From Thermoplasmatota archaeon (GTDB lineage Archaea > Thermoplasmatota > Thermoplasmata > Thermoplasmatales > Thermoplasmataceae): a stretch of 13,247 nucleotides of DNA. Every line of letters begins with the position of its first letter. The first letter of the stretch is position 1. Location: assembly GCA_023379355.1 (NCBI GenBank), contig JAMCUD010000052.1:1-13247 (forward strand), read 5' to 3'. Positions 5,894-13,247 of this stretch are shown here, piece after piece. Made by a program: the position numbers and the translations under genes. The notes under the pieces are model-generated. The model was not told where the DNA came from, made no database searches, and saw only the letters and a program-made list of their open reading frames with translations.

Positions 5894-5910
5894 GAAATTT
5901 TTAAAATTTC
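5894..5910. repeat. Perfect 17-bp palindrome upstream of the pilin gene
   Basis: GAAATTTT-T-AAAATTTC is a perfect inverted repeat with a single central base, 64 bases before the pilin start and about 20 bases upstream of its likely TATA box. Its size and symmetry suit a dimeric regulator binding site, but the A/T composition means chance is possible. Confidence 0.4.
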
Positions 5911-5928
5911 TGCCAATTAGTGTTAAGA

Positions 5929-5936
5929 TTTAAGTA
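5929..5936 (+). promoter_or_regulatory. TATA-like box for the pilin-like gene
   Basis: TTTAAGTA, predicting a start near 5957 and a short leader that contains the ribosome site AGGTG (5960-5964) ten bases before the ATG at 5975. Confidence 0.4.
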
Positions 5937-5974
5937 TGGATTAAATGTACACATTCTACAGGTGTTAAAAATTC

Positions 5975-6442
5975 ATGAAACCCGTTAAGAACTTAGAAGA
6001 CAAAGCCGTATCACCGATCATAGCTACAATACTACTGGTGGCCATTACAGTGGTTCTTGCTGCGACTCTCTATACGATTCTTGGTGGGTTCACTAGCTTC
6101 CTTAGTGCTTCAACACCTTCTGCTGCGGTCAATTACCAGAATCTCAGCAACGGTGACTACAGGTTGTTTGTAAACGAGTTTTCCTCGAACGTAAACCTTT
6201 CTCTGAAGGATGTTAACATTGAACTAACAACCACCAACGGAAGCACAATAGATACCTCGTTGTACAATCCTCCCGTAATTGACGGATTCAATATCACTGT
6301 GGCCGGTGGCGACTTGTTCACAAGTGCGACCATAATCACAATAACGCAGTCATCAACGGGTCCGATACACTATGTTACAACCATGCGTCTGGTTGATACA
6401 AAATCGGATGGTGTAATGTGGTCCAGCACTTCAAGCAGTTAG
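5975..6442 (+). CDS. Archaeal type IV pilin-like protein (Pilin_N domain)
   Basis: A 155-residue protein with the classic archaeal pilin/archaellin N terminus: a short charged leader (MKPVKNLEDKA), then VSPIIATILLVAITVVLAATL as the hydrophobic assembly helix (about residues 12-37). The charged-to-hydrophobic junction EDKAVSP is where a PibD-type prepilin peptidase would cut (established for the family; exact site inferred). The rest is Ser/Thr/Asn-rich and probably a beta-sandwich head exposed outside the cell, with several NxS/T sequons (for example NLS, NVS-like and NIT). It probably forms, or joins, a surface filament. No assembly ATPase, membrane platform or peptidase gene is nearby, so it depends on machinery encoded elsewhere. 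AGGTG precedes the start. It converges on the DUF255 gene with only 11 bases between stops. Confidence 0.85.
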   Translation: MKPVKNLEDKAVSPIIATILLVAITVVLAATLYTILGGFTSFLSASTPSAAVNYQNLSNGDYRLFVNEFSSNVNLSLKDVNIELTTTNGSTIDTSLYNPPVIDGFNITVAGGDLFTSATIITITQSSTGPIHYVTTMRLVDTKSDGVMWSSTSSS

Positions 6443-6453
6443 GTTACAGGATA

Positions 6454-8547
6454 TTACCTCGCGGATCTGATCGCCTCAAGGATGCCCTTTGAGGTTCTTG
6501 AGGGAGCAAGGCATTCCGAGTCCGTGCAGGCAAGTATCTCTCCCTTTAATTTTTCAATATCTGTTACCCCCTCCATCTCACTCTTCTCGATGAGTCCGTC
6601 TCCTTTTTCCCCGAGAACTACAAGGTCAATGTCGGGGTGATATTTCTTCCATATTTCGTCCAGAAGTTTTTTCTTCTCCATGCTGGAACCCCAGATTTTG
6701 ATAAGATAACCCTTTTCATTGAGCCTTGCAATTCCAAGGGCCATAAATGAGTGAAAGGAGGGGACTTTTTCGAGACCTTCCCCATAAAGTTCTGCAATCT
6801 TTTCGGCCTCTGCCCGATAGTTCGGATTGGAGATCATCCTGGAAAGCCTGACAAGGTTGTGAATTTCCATTGAGTTTCCCCCGGGTATTGCACCATCATG
6901 GCTCTCCTTGGTCCTTGTGAAGAGTTTCTCTCCCCGTTCGGAACTCTGAAAGTATGCGCCTTCAGAAGCATCAAGGAATTCACTGTCCAGAGTTTCCTGC
7001 AGTTTAACTGCAATCTCGAGGTAATCGGGATCAAATGTTGTAACATAGAGTTCTATCATCCCGAATATTGTGAATGCATAATCGTCAAGGAACCCGTTGA
7101 TGGAAGCCTCATCTTCCCTGAATCGGTGAAGGAGATGTCCGTTTGAATACATTCTCCTCCGTATGAAGTCTGCAGCTGATTTGGCCATATCCAACAGGTA
7201 TTTTTCCCCTGTGCGCCTGTATGATATGCAGAGAGCGCCAATCATAAGACCATTCATGTCGGTGAGAATCTTATCGTCAAGATGAGGCCTGACTCTCTTT
7301 TCCCTGATCTTCAGCAGCTTCTTCCTGCCTTCCTCAAGTAAATGTTCCAGTTCATCCACGGTCATCCTGTTCTCTGTGGCGAATGTCTTCAGTTCTTCAG
7401 TTTCATAAAGAATGTTCTTCTGCAGGGACCTACCCGTGGATTCCTCAAGGAAATTTCCACTTCTCTCAACATTGTAGAATCTCGTGAACAGGTCGCCTGA
7501 AATCTCTCCAAGCGCACCCATGATCTCTGAATATGTCCAGGTGTAGTACTTTCCCTCTTCACCCTCCGAATCTGCATCCAGGGCAGAATAGAATGCACCT
7601 TCAGGTGCCAGCAACTCCTGTCTGAGAAATTCCCCTGTCTGAAGTGCAGTTTTCCTGTCAGATTCATTCCCTGTAGCCGCATAAGCCTCTGAATAGGCCA
7701 TCATAAGCATTGCCTGGTCGTAGATCATTTTTTCGAAGTGAGGCAGGATCCAGGAAGGATCAGTTGAGTATCTGTGAAACCCATAACCTATATGATCGAA
7801 AATTCCACCCATCTTCATGTGCTTCAATGTCTTTTCTACCATCTCCACAGGCAAGCCGTCACCAGTTCTGGCGTATCTGTCAACCAGGAATAGGAGGTTA
7901 TGTGGCGACGGAAATTTGGGGGCACCTCCAAAACCGCCATTCTCTCTGTCAAAGGAGGATTCAAAATAGCGGAATACAAGATTCGTCAGATCTCCCCCGG
8001 GCATCTTCCTCTTCCCTGTGGATGTGGCCCTGTTAATGGCATTGAGGACTTCATCCCCCCTTGAAAGCATGTTTTCTTTCCCCTCTGTCCAGAGTTCATT
8101 TACCTGCCTGCACAGATCGATCATTCCCACATTGCCATGCCTGCTCTCCTTGGGAATATAGGTGAATGCGAAGACAGGTTTTCTGTCAGGAGTAAGTATG
8201 AGGTTAAGGGGCCACCCTCCGCTGCCAGTCATTACCTGACATGCAGTCATGTAGGCTGAATCCACATCTGGTCTCTCCTCTCTGTCAACCTTTATTGAAA
8301 TGAAAACCCTGTTCATGGCATCGGCCACCTCTCTGTCCTCAAAGCTCTCCCTCTCCATAACGTGGCACCAGTGGCAGGTAGAATAGCCTATACTCAGAAA
8401 AATTGGCTTATTTTCCCTCTCAGCTTTCTGGAATGCCTCTTCCCCCCATGGATACCAGTCCACGGGGTTGTGAAGGTGCTGTAGAAGATATGGGCTTTTC
8501 TGACCCTTCAGGTGGTTTTCATTGGATTTCATTGAATCATGATTCAT
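6454..8547 (-). CDS. DUF255 thioredoxin-domain protein (YyaL/SPATA20-like)
   Basis: A 697-residue protein of the DUF255 family, of normal length. The N-terminal thioredoxin-like domain has all the signature blocks: [17 protein letters not shown] (18-34), then [16 protein letters not shown] with the CHWC motif (Cys58, Cys61), and [23 protein letters not shown]. The remainder is the helical (alpha/alpha)6-barrel-like part, with [44 protein letters not shown] and [13 protein letters not shown] as typical family stretches. It is cytosolic, with no signal peptide. The function is not established; the fold suggests redox activity coupled to a carbohydrate-type barrel. An internal ATG at 8532 may be the true start, because TTTTAA lies at about -25 from it. 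Divergent from the ArsB gene. Confidence 0.9.
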   Translation of the reverse strand: MNHDSMKSNENHLKGQKSPYLLQHLHNPVDWYPWGEEAFQKAERENKPIFLSIGYSTCHWCHVMERESFEDREVADAMNRVFISIKVDREERPDVDSAYMTACQVMTGSGGWPLNLILTPDRKPVFAFTYIPKESRHGNVGMIDLCRQVNELWTEGKENMLSRGDEVLNAINRATSTGKRKMPGGDLTNLVFRYFESSFDRENGGFGGAPKFPSPHNLLFLVDRYARTGDGLPVEMVEKTLKHMKMGGIFDHIGYGFHRYSTDPSWILPHFEKMIYDQAMLMMAYSEAYAATGNESDRKTALQTGEFLRQELLAPEGAFYSALDADSEGEEGKYYTWTYSEIMGALGEISGDLFTRFYNVERSGNFLEESTGRSLQKNILYETEELKTFATENRMTVDELEHLLEEGRKKLLKIREKRVRPHLDDKILTDMNGLMIGALCISYRRTGEKYLLDMAKSAADFIRRRMYSNGHLLHRFREDEASINGFLDDYAFTIFGMIELYVTTFDPDYLEIAVKLQETLDSEFLDASEGAYFQSSERGEKLFTRTKESHDGAIPGGNSMEIHNLVRLSRMISNPNYRAEAEKIAELYGEGLEKVPSFHSFMALGIARLNEKGYLIKIWGSSMEKKKLLDEIWKKYHPDIDLVVLGEKGDGLIEKSEMEGVTDIEKLKGEILACTDSECLAPSRTSKGILEAIRSAR

Positions 8548-8553
8548 ACTGCG

Positions 8554-8561
8554 TTAAAATT
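8554..8561 (-). promoter_or_regulatory. TATA-like box for the DUF255 gene
   Basis: AATTTTAA on the minus strand. It is too close (7-14 bases) to the first ATG at 8547 but correctly spaced (22-29 bases) for a leaderless message starting at the in-frame ATG at 8532, so it argues for the later start. Confidence 0.35.
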
Positions 8562-8604
8562 AGTTTCATAGTTACAGAGGATACAATGAAGTGGTTCTGA
8601 TAAA

Positions 8605-8613
8605 AAATAATAT
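8605..8613 (+). promoter_or_regulatory. TATA-like box for the ArsB gene
   Basis: AAATAATAT, 25-33 bases before the GTG start at 8638. This predicts a leaderless or nearly leaderless transcript. It shares a 90-bp intergenic region with the divergent DUF255 promoter. Confidence 0.4.
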
Positions 8614-8637
8614 CAATCCTGAGAATCAACCGGATAA

Positions 8638-9921
8638 GTGTTGCTTTCTCTGATCCTTTCTATTCTGGTTTTCATTCTGACCCTCTTCGCCGTACTTCGA
8701 AAACCCTTCAACATTGGAATAGGCTATTATTCACTCATGGGTGCAGGTGTCGCTTTCTTACTTGGGCTTGTAACAATCAGGGATCTTTACACCGTAATCC
8801 TTATTGTATGGAACCCGACAATCACCTTTGTTGCCATAATAATAATGTCACTGGCCTACGATGAAATTGGGCTGTTCGATGTCTGGGCGATGAAACTGTC
8901 CCGGATTGCAGGAGGAAAGGGGCTAAAGCTCTTCATACTGATACTGATGTTAGGAAGCCTTGTTTCCGCGCTCTTTGCAAACGACGGCGCTGCACTTGTC
9001 ATGACTCCTGTGGTATTTTCAATGCTGCGTTTTCTTAAGGTAAGGCAGGAAACCTACGTGGCTTTCATCTTCTCCATTGGTTTTATATCAGATACCTCCA
9101 GCATGCCCTTCACCATAAGCAACCTTGTAAACATACTCACATCTCAGTACTTCAGCATCTCTTTCCTCAGGTATGCATCGGTGATGGTTTTGCCCGATCT
9201 TGTATCTGTTCTTGCAACAGTCCTCATCCTTTACATCATTTTCAGAAAGAGCATCCCTGATACTGTGGATCTACCAGAGGAATATTACGCCAGTACCAGG
9301 GCAAATGGAAAGCTTATCACAACAGCTCCTATGGTTCTTGCTTTTCTAGTCCTCCTGTATGCTATTTCAGGAATTTTCGGTCTCCCAGTGTCGTTGATTG
9401 CTCTTCCTTTCTCTCTCTTAATACTCTTCGTGGGATACAGGAAGGGAAAGCTTAACCCAAAAAAGGTCCTGAGTGTGGCACCATGGCAGGTGGTTCTCTT
9501 CTCCATCGGAATGTATATAGTTGTTTTCGGTCTTGCAGAAGCCGGAATTGCGTCATATCTTGAATCCATTCTGATCAATATGGGACACCTCCCCCAGCCT
9601 CTCAACATAATATTTCCGGGATACCTCTTTGCGTTCCTTGCCTCCTCAATGAACAACCTTCCAGCTGTAATGCTGGGAAACCTTTCCATTGCAGGTTCAG
9701 GCTCCCATGTGTCCCTGGTGTATGTGAATGTTATCGCAAATGATATAGGGCCGAAATTTACTCCCATAGGGTCCCTTGCAACTCTTCTCTGGATACACAC
9801 CCTGAGGAGGAAGAACGGAGTCCAGATCTCTCCTGCCTATTACATGAAGATCGGGTTCATGGCTGCTCTCCCTGTCCTTACCGTAACACTGGTTTCCCTC
9901 TGGCTTGTTCTGATGATCTGA
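8638..9921 (+). CDS. arsB: ArsB-type arsenite efflux permease
   Basis: A polytopic membrane protein of 427 residues, essentially the length of bacterial ArsB (about 430), with roughly ten to twelve hydrophobic segments throughout. ArsB/ion-transporter motifs are clear: ALFANDGAALVMTPVVF in the first half (about 112-128), FISDTSSMPFTISNLVNI (about 149-166), ASSMNNLPAVMLGNL (about 336-350) and NDIGPKFTPIGSLATLLW (about 366-383). The last is the paired repeat of the family. It exports arsenite or antimonite at the cell membrane, probably driven by ion gradients since no ArsA ATPase is present. The start is GTG at 8638; no ATG lies near, and TTG at 8641 is possible. No arsR, arsC or arsM gene is next to it, so regulation is not visible. 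It is followed closely by the phosphatase gene, which has its own TATA box. Confidence 0.88.
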   Translation: MLLSLILSILVFILTLFAVLRKPFNIGIGYYSLMGAGVAFLLGLVTIRDLYTVILIVWNPTITFVAIIIMSLAYDEIGLFDVWAMKLSRIAGGKGLKLFILILMLGSLVSALFANDGAALVMTPVVFSMLRFLKVRQETYVAFIFSIGFISDTSSMPFTISNLVNILTSQYFSISFLRYASVMVLPDLVSVLATVLILYIIFRKSIPDTVDLPEEYYASTRANGKLITTAPMVLAFLVLLYAISGIFGLPVSLIALPFSLLILFVGYRKGKLNPKKVLSVAPWQVVLFSIGMYIVVFGLAEAGIASYLESILINMGHLPQPLNIIFPGYLFAFLASSMNNLPAVMLGNLSIAGSGSHVSLVYVNVIANDIGPKFTPIGSLATLLWIHTLRRKNGVQISPAYYMKIGFMAALPVLTVTLVSLWLVLMI

Positions 9922-9923
9922 AT

Positions 9924-9932
9924 AATATTTTA
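9924..9932 (+). promoter_or_regulatory. TATA-like box for the histidine phosphatase gene
   Basis: AATATTTTA begins just after the arsB stop codon and lies 25-33 bases before the ATG at 9957, so this gene can be transcribed independently and without a leader. Confidence 0.4.
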
Positions 9933-9956
9933 GACACCATTACAGATTATGCTTCA

Positions 9957-10532
9957 ATGAAGATTCTTTTGTTGATTCGGCATGGACAGAGCATCTCAAA
10001 TGTCAGGAAGATACTTACAGATGATATTGACGGGTTTCCCCTGACTGAGGGCGGTATCAGGCAGGTAGAGGAAACCTCTGCAGTTCTGTCCCAGTTCAGG
10101 TTTGACGGTCTATGGTCAAGTCCGGTGCTTAGGGCCCATCAGACTGCTGAAATAATCTCAAGGGCGATTGAAGTTCCAGTCGAAACAGTTAACGATCTCA
10201 GGGAGACTGAAATGGGCATTTTCAATGGGATGAATTCGGAAGAAGCCCTTAAGGCACTGGAAAGTGGCCATAGCTATGAATCATGGGATTCTCACCTCAG
10301 AAGGCTGCAGCGGGTTATGGATGCAGTTGATGGAAAGATTATAGCGGTGAGCCATGCCATGCCAATAACCGTTATGGTTGCCAGTATGCTCTCTCTGAAT
10401 CAGGAGGAGAGCCGTGGCATCGACATTCCCAATTCGTCAATCACTGTTCTTGACCTGGAAGCCAGGAAAATCCTCTGCATAGGTTCGAGGAGGCTAAGCC
10501 CGAAGATAGAAAGAATTCTCAGATCCCATTGA
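9957..10532 (+). CDS. Histidine phosphatase family protein (phosphoglycerate mutase-like)
   Basis: A 191-residue soluble enzyme of the histidine phosphatase (branch 1) superfamily. The catalytic motif LIRHGQS gives Arg8 and the phospho-accepting His9. WSSPVLRAHQTAE supplies Arg59, DLRETEMGIFNG supplies Glu83 as the likely proton donor, and AVSHAMPI supplies His133. Family members are phosphatases or cofactor-dependent mutases acting on small phosphorylated metabolites. The short length and lack of the mutase-specific insertions favour a phosphatase, but the substrate cannot be read from the sequence. The ATG at 9957 starts exactly at the family pattern MKILLLIRHG and has a TATA box about 25 bases before it. 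It lies between arsB and the cysS operon, each with a separate promoter, so a shared role is not implied. Confidence 0.88.
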   Translation: MKILLLIRHGQSISNVRKILTDDIDGFPLTEGGIRQVEETSAVLSQFRFDGLWSSPVLRAHQTAEIISRAIEVPVETVNDLRETEMGIFNGMNSEEALKALESGHSYESWDSHLRRLQRVMDAVDGKIIAVSHAMPITVMVASMLSLNQEESRGIDIPNSSITVLDLEARKILCIGSRRLSPKIERILRSH

Positions 10533-10564
10533 GCGGAGAATGCCATAATTTTAATCTGCATTAA

Positions 10565-10572
10565 TTTAATTT
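10565..10572 (+). promoter_or_regulatory. TATA box of the cysS-pncA-pncB operon
   Basis: TTTAATTT lies 25-32 bases before the cysS ATG at 10597, which predicts a leaderless transcript. No other promoter-like element is seen before pncA or pncB, whose starts overlap the preceding genes. Confidence 0.5.
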
Positions 10573-10596
10573 GATTGTTGGAATACTGTCACATTC

Positions 10597-11970
10597 ATGT
10601 TCATATTCGACACGAAAGAGAGGAAAAAGGTCCAGATGGACTTCAGCAGTGAATCCATCGTAAGAATGTTCGTCTGCGGACCCACGGTTCAGGATGCGAT
10701 TCATCTTGGACATGCAAGGACGTATATCTTCTTCGACGTACTCGCCAGATATCTCAGATCCAAGGGGTTGGATGTATTCTACCTGCAGAATATCACAGAT
10801 ATAGATGACAAGATAATCAGAAAGGCTTCGGAAGAGGGGCTATCTTACAGGGAAGTTGCGGACAGAAATATTAAAATCTATATGGATGCCTTGAGAGATC
10901 TTGGTATACAGAGCATAAATTTTTTTGCTAAATCCACACATTTCATTGACCGTATAATAGAACAGATTTCAACGCTTCTTGAGAACGGATCAGCCTACAG
11001 AACTGAGGACGGTGTTTACTTCCGCGTATCATCCTTCAAGGAATATGGCAGCCTTTCAGGCCAACCACAGGAGTCTCTTCTGGAAGGGGCAAGGGTCGAA
11101 ACAAACGATCTAAAGGAATCGCAGAGAGATTTCGTGATCTGGAAAGGAAAGAAGGAAGGTGAACCTTTCTGGCCATCCCCATTTGGAGAGGGGAGGCCAG
11201 GCTGGCACATAGAGGATACTGCAATCACAGAGACATTCTTCGGCTATACCTATGATATACACGGAGGAGGTTCAGATCTCATTTTCCCCCATCATGAGGC
11301 AGAGATTGCCATTGAACGATCCATTTCCCATGAAGGATTCCTTTCAAAATTCTGGATACATACTGGAATGCTCAATCTAAACAGCGAGAAAATGTCAAAG
11401 TCTACTGGTAACTTTGTCTCTGTTGAAAGCATACTGGAAAAATGGAACAGGTTTGATCTGCGTTTTGCATTTCTGAACGCATACTACAGATCATCTCTCA
11501 ATCTTTCTGAAGATATGCTGGCTGAGGCCAGAAGTAACTGCACAAAGTTCTCGAACATGTACCGCCGGTTAAAAACTGATAAATTTCAGGGAAAGGGTTC
11601 CGCTGTCTTAGATGGGGACTGGAAGAAGAGGATGATAGATCGGTTCGACGATGACATGGACATAAGGGGAGTTATCTCCCTGATCAATGAATTCGTATAT
11701 TCCATTAATACATCCTACTCAAGCCTTTCCTCCGCTGAAGCAACTGAGGCGGTATCCATACTTGAATGGGTTAATGATATCCTCGGGATCATGGATGTAA
11801 GCGAAAAACCCGGAAGTAACGAGAACCTGATCCGGGCGGTGATAGATATAAGAAATGCAATGAGGGGGAAGAGAGATTTTGAAACCTCTGACCTGATCAG
11901 AAAGAAGCTGCTGGAAGGTGGCATATATATCGAAGATAAAGACACAGGGACAATATGGTGGGAGAAATGA
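10597..11970 (+). CDS. cysS: Cysteinyl-tRNA synthetase
   Basis: A class I aminoacyl-tRNA synthetase of 457 residues, close to the bacterial length (461). It charges tRNA-Cys with cysteine using ATP in the cytosol. It has the FVCGPTVQDAIHLGHAR block with the HIGH-type signature HLGH (36-39), NITDIDDKII, the GRPGWHIEDTAIT block, DIHGGGSDLIFPHHEAEIA, and the KMSKS loop (265-269), followed by the helical anticodon-binding region. The zinc ligands of the E. coli enzyme (Cys28, Cys209, His234, Glu238) align with Cys27, Asp207, His232 and Glu236, so one ligand Cys is replaced by Asp. The ATG at 10597 has a TATA box at the right distance. The stop overlaps the pncA start (ATGA), making it first in an operon with two NAD-salvage genes. 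Confidence 0.96.
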   Translation: MFIFDTKERKKVQMDFSSESIVRMFVCGPTVQDAIHLGHARTYIFFDVLARYLRSKGLDVFYLQNITDIDDKIIRKASEEGLSYREVADRNIKIYMDALRDLGIQSINFFAKSTHFIDRIIEQISTLLENGSAYRTEDGVYFRVSSFKEYGSLSGQPQESLLEGARVETNDLKESQRDFVIWKGKKEGEPFWPSPFGEGRPGWHIEDTAITETFFGYTYDIHGGGSDLIFPHHEAEIAIERSISHEGFLSKFWIHTGMLNLNSEKMSKSTGNFVSVESILEKWNRFDLRFAFLNAYYRSSLNLSEDMLAEARSNCTKFSNMYRRLKTDKFQGKGSAVLDGDWKKRMIDRFDDDMDIRGVISLINEFVYSINTSYSSLSSAEATEAVSILEWVNDILGIMDVSEKPGSNENLIRAVIDIRNAMRGKRDFETSDLIRKKLLEGGIYIEDKDTGTIWWEK

Positions 11971-12512
11971 AACATCTGTCGCCTGGAATCATAATAGTTG
12001 ACATGGTCAACGATTTTGTCAGTGGAAAGTTCGGCAGCGAACAAAAGAAATCGCTTGCATCTAAAGTCAGGGAAACCCTTCTACAGATACCTGAAAGGAT
12101 CCCGCTGATCTTCACACAGGACTCTCATATAAAGAATGATCCTGAATTCAAGGTATGGGGGGAGCACTGCCTCCTAGGGGAGTGGGGATCAGAGATATGC
12201 CCAGAACTTTCCGGATTCAGAGGTTACAGGCTGAGAAAGAGGCATTACGACGCCTTCTTCGAAACAGATCTGGATGGATACATCAGGGCTATGGGTATTG
12301 ATCACCTTTATATCTTCGGGATCAGCACTGATATCTGTGTGCTTCACACAGCGTCCGGGGCATTCCACAGATATATTCCCTTTTCCATCCCGCAGGATCT
12401 TTGCGCTTCCATAGACGCGGAACTGCATGGAGATGCAATAGATTTTATCAAGAGGAACTACGGTGCAAGGATAATTGATTCATCAGTAATGCTGGATGAG
12501 GTGGCGCTATGA
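11967..12512 (+). CDS. pncA: Nicotinamidase (isochorismatase-like hydrolase)
   Basis: A 181-residue cysteine hydrolase of the isochorismatase family, with the nicotinamidase arrangement: IIIVDMVNDF (catalytic Asp12), RKRHYDAF (Lys91) and GISTDICV (nucleophile Cys124). Metal-site candidates are Asp52 and His54 (TQDSH) and His67 (GEHC). Nicotinamidase converts nicotinamide to nicotinate plus ammonia, the entry step of NAD salvage. The assignment over other isochorismatase-like enzymes rests on these motifs and on the nicotinate phosphoribosyltransferase gene that follows. I chose the ATG at 11967 because it overlaps the cysS stop as ATGA and has GGTGG (11957-11961) five bases before it; an in-frame ATG at 11955 would add four residues. 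Its own stop overlaps the next start in the same way. Confidence 0.88.
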   Translation: MKHLSPGIIIVDMVNDFVSGKFGSEQKKSLASKVRETLLQIPERIPLIFTQDSHIKNDPEFKVWGEHCLLGEWGSEICPELSGFRGYRLRKRHYDAFFETDLDGYIRAMGIDHLYIFGISTDICVLHTASGAFHRYIPFSIPQDLCASIDAELHGDAIDFIKRNYGARIIDSSVMLDEVAL

Positions 12513-13247
12513 GAAGCTCGAGAAAGATATTTTCCGCCAGTGAGGATGAAATCCTCCAGGGAAAGGTATCAGATGTTTACTTTGAAAGAAGCATAAGGGG
12601 GATAAACGAAGAGATTGAGGGCCACGAAGTGTCAGCGGAATTCACAGTTTCGGGTCCCAATGATCCATGGGTAAATTTCACTGGCCTCGAAGAGGTGGTT
12701 TCACTTCTTGAGGGAAAGGGAGTCGATCTTTTCAGCATCAGGGAAGGAACAATTTTCCCACTGAAGGATGCGAACGGAGTCCCAATTCCAGTTATGAGGA
12801 TAAGGGGTGAATATTCAAAATTCGGTGTTTTTGAAACTTCAATACTTGGCCTTATCTGCCAATCCTCAGGAATATCAACATATTCCTCCAGGATCAGAAG
12901 AGAGATAGGGAGTATCCCGTTCTATTCATTTGGAATCAGGAGAATGCATCCCGCAATATCTCCGATGATTGACAGGGCAGCATATATTGGCGGAGCTGCA
13001 GGGGTCTCAGGGGTTCTCGGAGGAGACTTAACCAATACGGTACCGGTTGGAACAATGCCCCATGCAATGGCAATAATCTACGGAGATGATCAGGCATGGA
13101 AGATGGTTGCACCTGTTAAGGGAGGCAGAACTGTACTCATAGACACTTTCATGGATGAAAAATTTGCTGCAATAAAGGCTGCAGAAACAATTCCCGACCT
13201 GAGAATGATACGGATAGACACTCCCGCATCCAGGAGGGGAAAGATGG
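12509..13247 (+). CDS. pncB: Nicotinate phosphoribosyltransferase, 3' end outside the window
   Basis: The first 246 residues of a gene that is open to the window edge; archaeal homologues are about 390 residues, so roughly a third is missing. It matches the nicotinate phosphoribosyltransferase family, including the Thermoplasma enzyme. Recognisable parts are the opening SEDEILQGKVSDVYFERS, the ILGLICQSSGISTYSSRIR stretch, FGIRRMHPAISPMIDRAAYIGGAAGVSGV (His147 region) and PVGTMPHAMAI (His185 region). The enzyme joins nicotinate and PRPP to make nicotinate mononucleotide, directly using the PncA product. The start ATG overlaps the pncA stop (ATGA), with GAGGTGG (12498-12504) as ribosome site, so the two steps are translationally coupled. 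Confidence 0.93.
   Translation, partial: MRSSRKIFSASEDEILQGKVSDVYFERSIRGINEEIEGHEVSAEFTVSGPNDPWVNFTGLEEVVSLLEGKGVDLFSIREGTIFPLKDANGVPIPVMRIRGEYSKFGVFETSILGLICQSSGISTYSSRIRREIGSIPFYSFGIRRMHPAISPMIDRAAYIGGAAGVSGVLGGDLTNTVPVGTMPHAMAIIYGDDQAWKMVAPVKGGRTVLIDTFMDEKFAAIKAAETIPDLRMIRIDTPASRRGKM

Noticed and set aside
9285..9800. 171-codon minus-strand frame inside arsB
   Set aside because: It is the antisense of conserved ArsB motifs; the product is Arg/Pro/Thr-rich with no domain, a typical shadow of a membrane-protein gene.
1..13247. CRISPR array, integrase attachment site or intact insertion sequence
   Set aside because: No regularly spaced repeats, no transposase or integrase gene, and the tRNA-Asp 3' end shows no second copy in the window.

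Overview
The window looks like chromosomal DNA of an acidophilic euryarchaeon of the Thermoplasmatales type. The grounds are TATA-box promoters about 25 bp before start codons, GGTGA-type ribosome sites inside gene clusters, a CCA-less tRNA gene, heavy AGG/AGA and ATA codon use, and archaeal families: an SbcD-related phosphoesterase, a DUF981 membrane protein and a type IV pilin-like protein. The taxonomic call is inference from this content; no marker gene was compared.

Region by region: bases 1-766 carry no gene I can defend, but hold several perfect short inverted repeats. Bases 767-1621 (minus strand) hold a chain of five very small genes that overlap one another (52, 36, 70, about 85 and 52 codons). 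Three of the five are missed by a 60-residue ORF cutoff. The chain encodes a basic helical protein, an acidic peptide, two small membrane proteins and a Cys-rich protein with a CxCxC motif. Bases 1809-1881 (minus) are tRNA-Asp(GUC), with an unusual T loop. Then follow a metallophosphoesterase (minus) and, divergently, an aldose 1-epimerase-like protein, an amidohydrolase, a DUF981 membrane protein and a single pilin-like protein (plus). A DUF255/SPATA20-like thioredoxin-domain protein (minus) converges on the pilin gene, and an ArsB-type arsenite permease diverges from it. The window closes with a histidine phosphatase and a tight operon cysS-pncA-pncB, the last gene cut by the window edge.

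How the genes work together: the clearest functional unit is the 3' operon. Nicotinamidase (PncA) and nicotinate phosphoribosyltransferase (PncB) are consecutive steps of NAD salvage, joined by ATGA overlaps to each other and to cysteinyl-tRNA synthetase. Most of the middle genes are single transcription units with their own TATA boxes and general metabolic or transport roles. The strongest candidate for something undescribed is the overlapping small-gene chain at 767-1621, whose members match no family I recognise.
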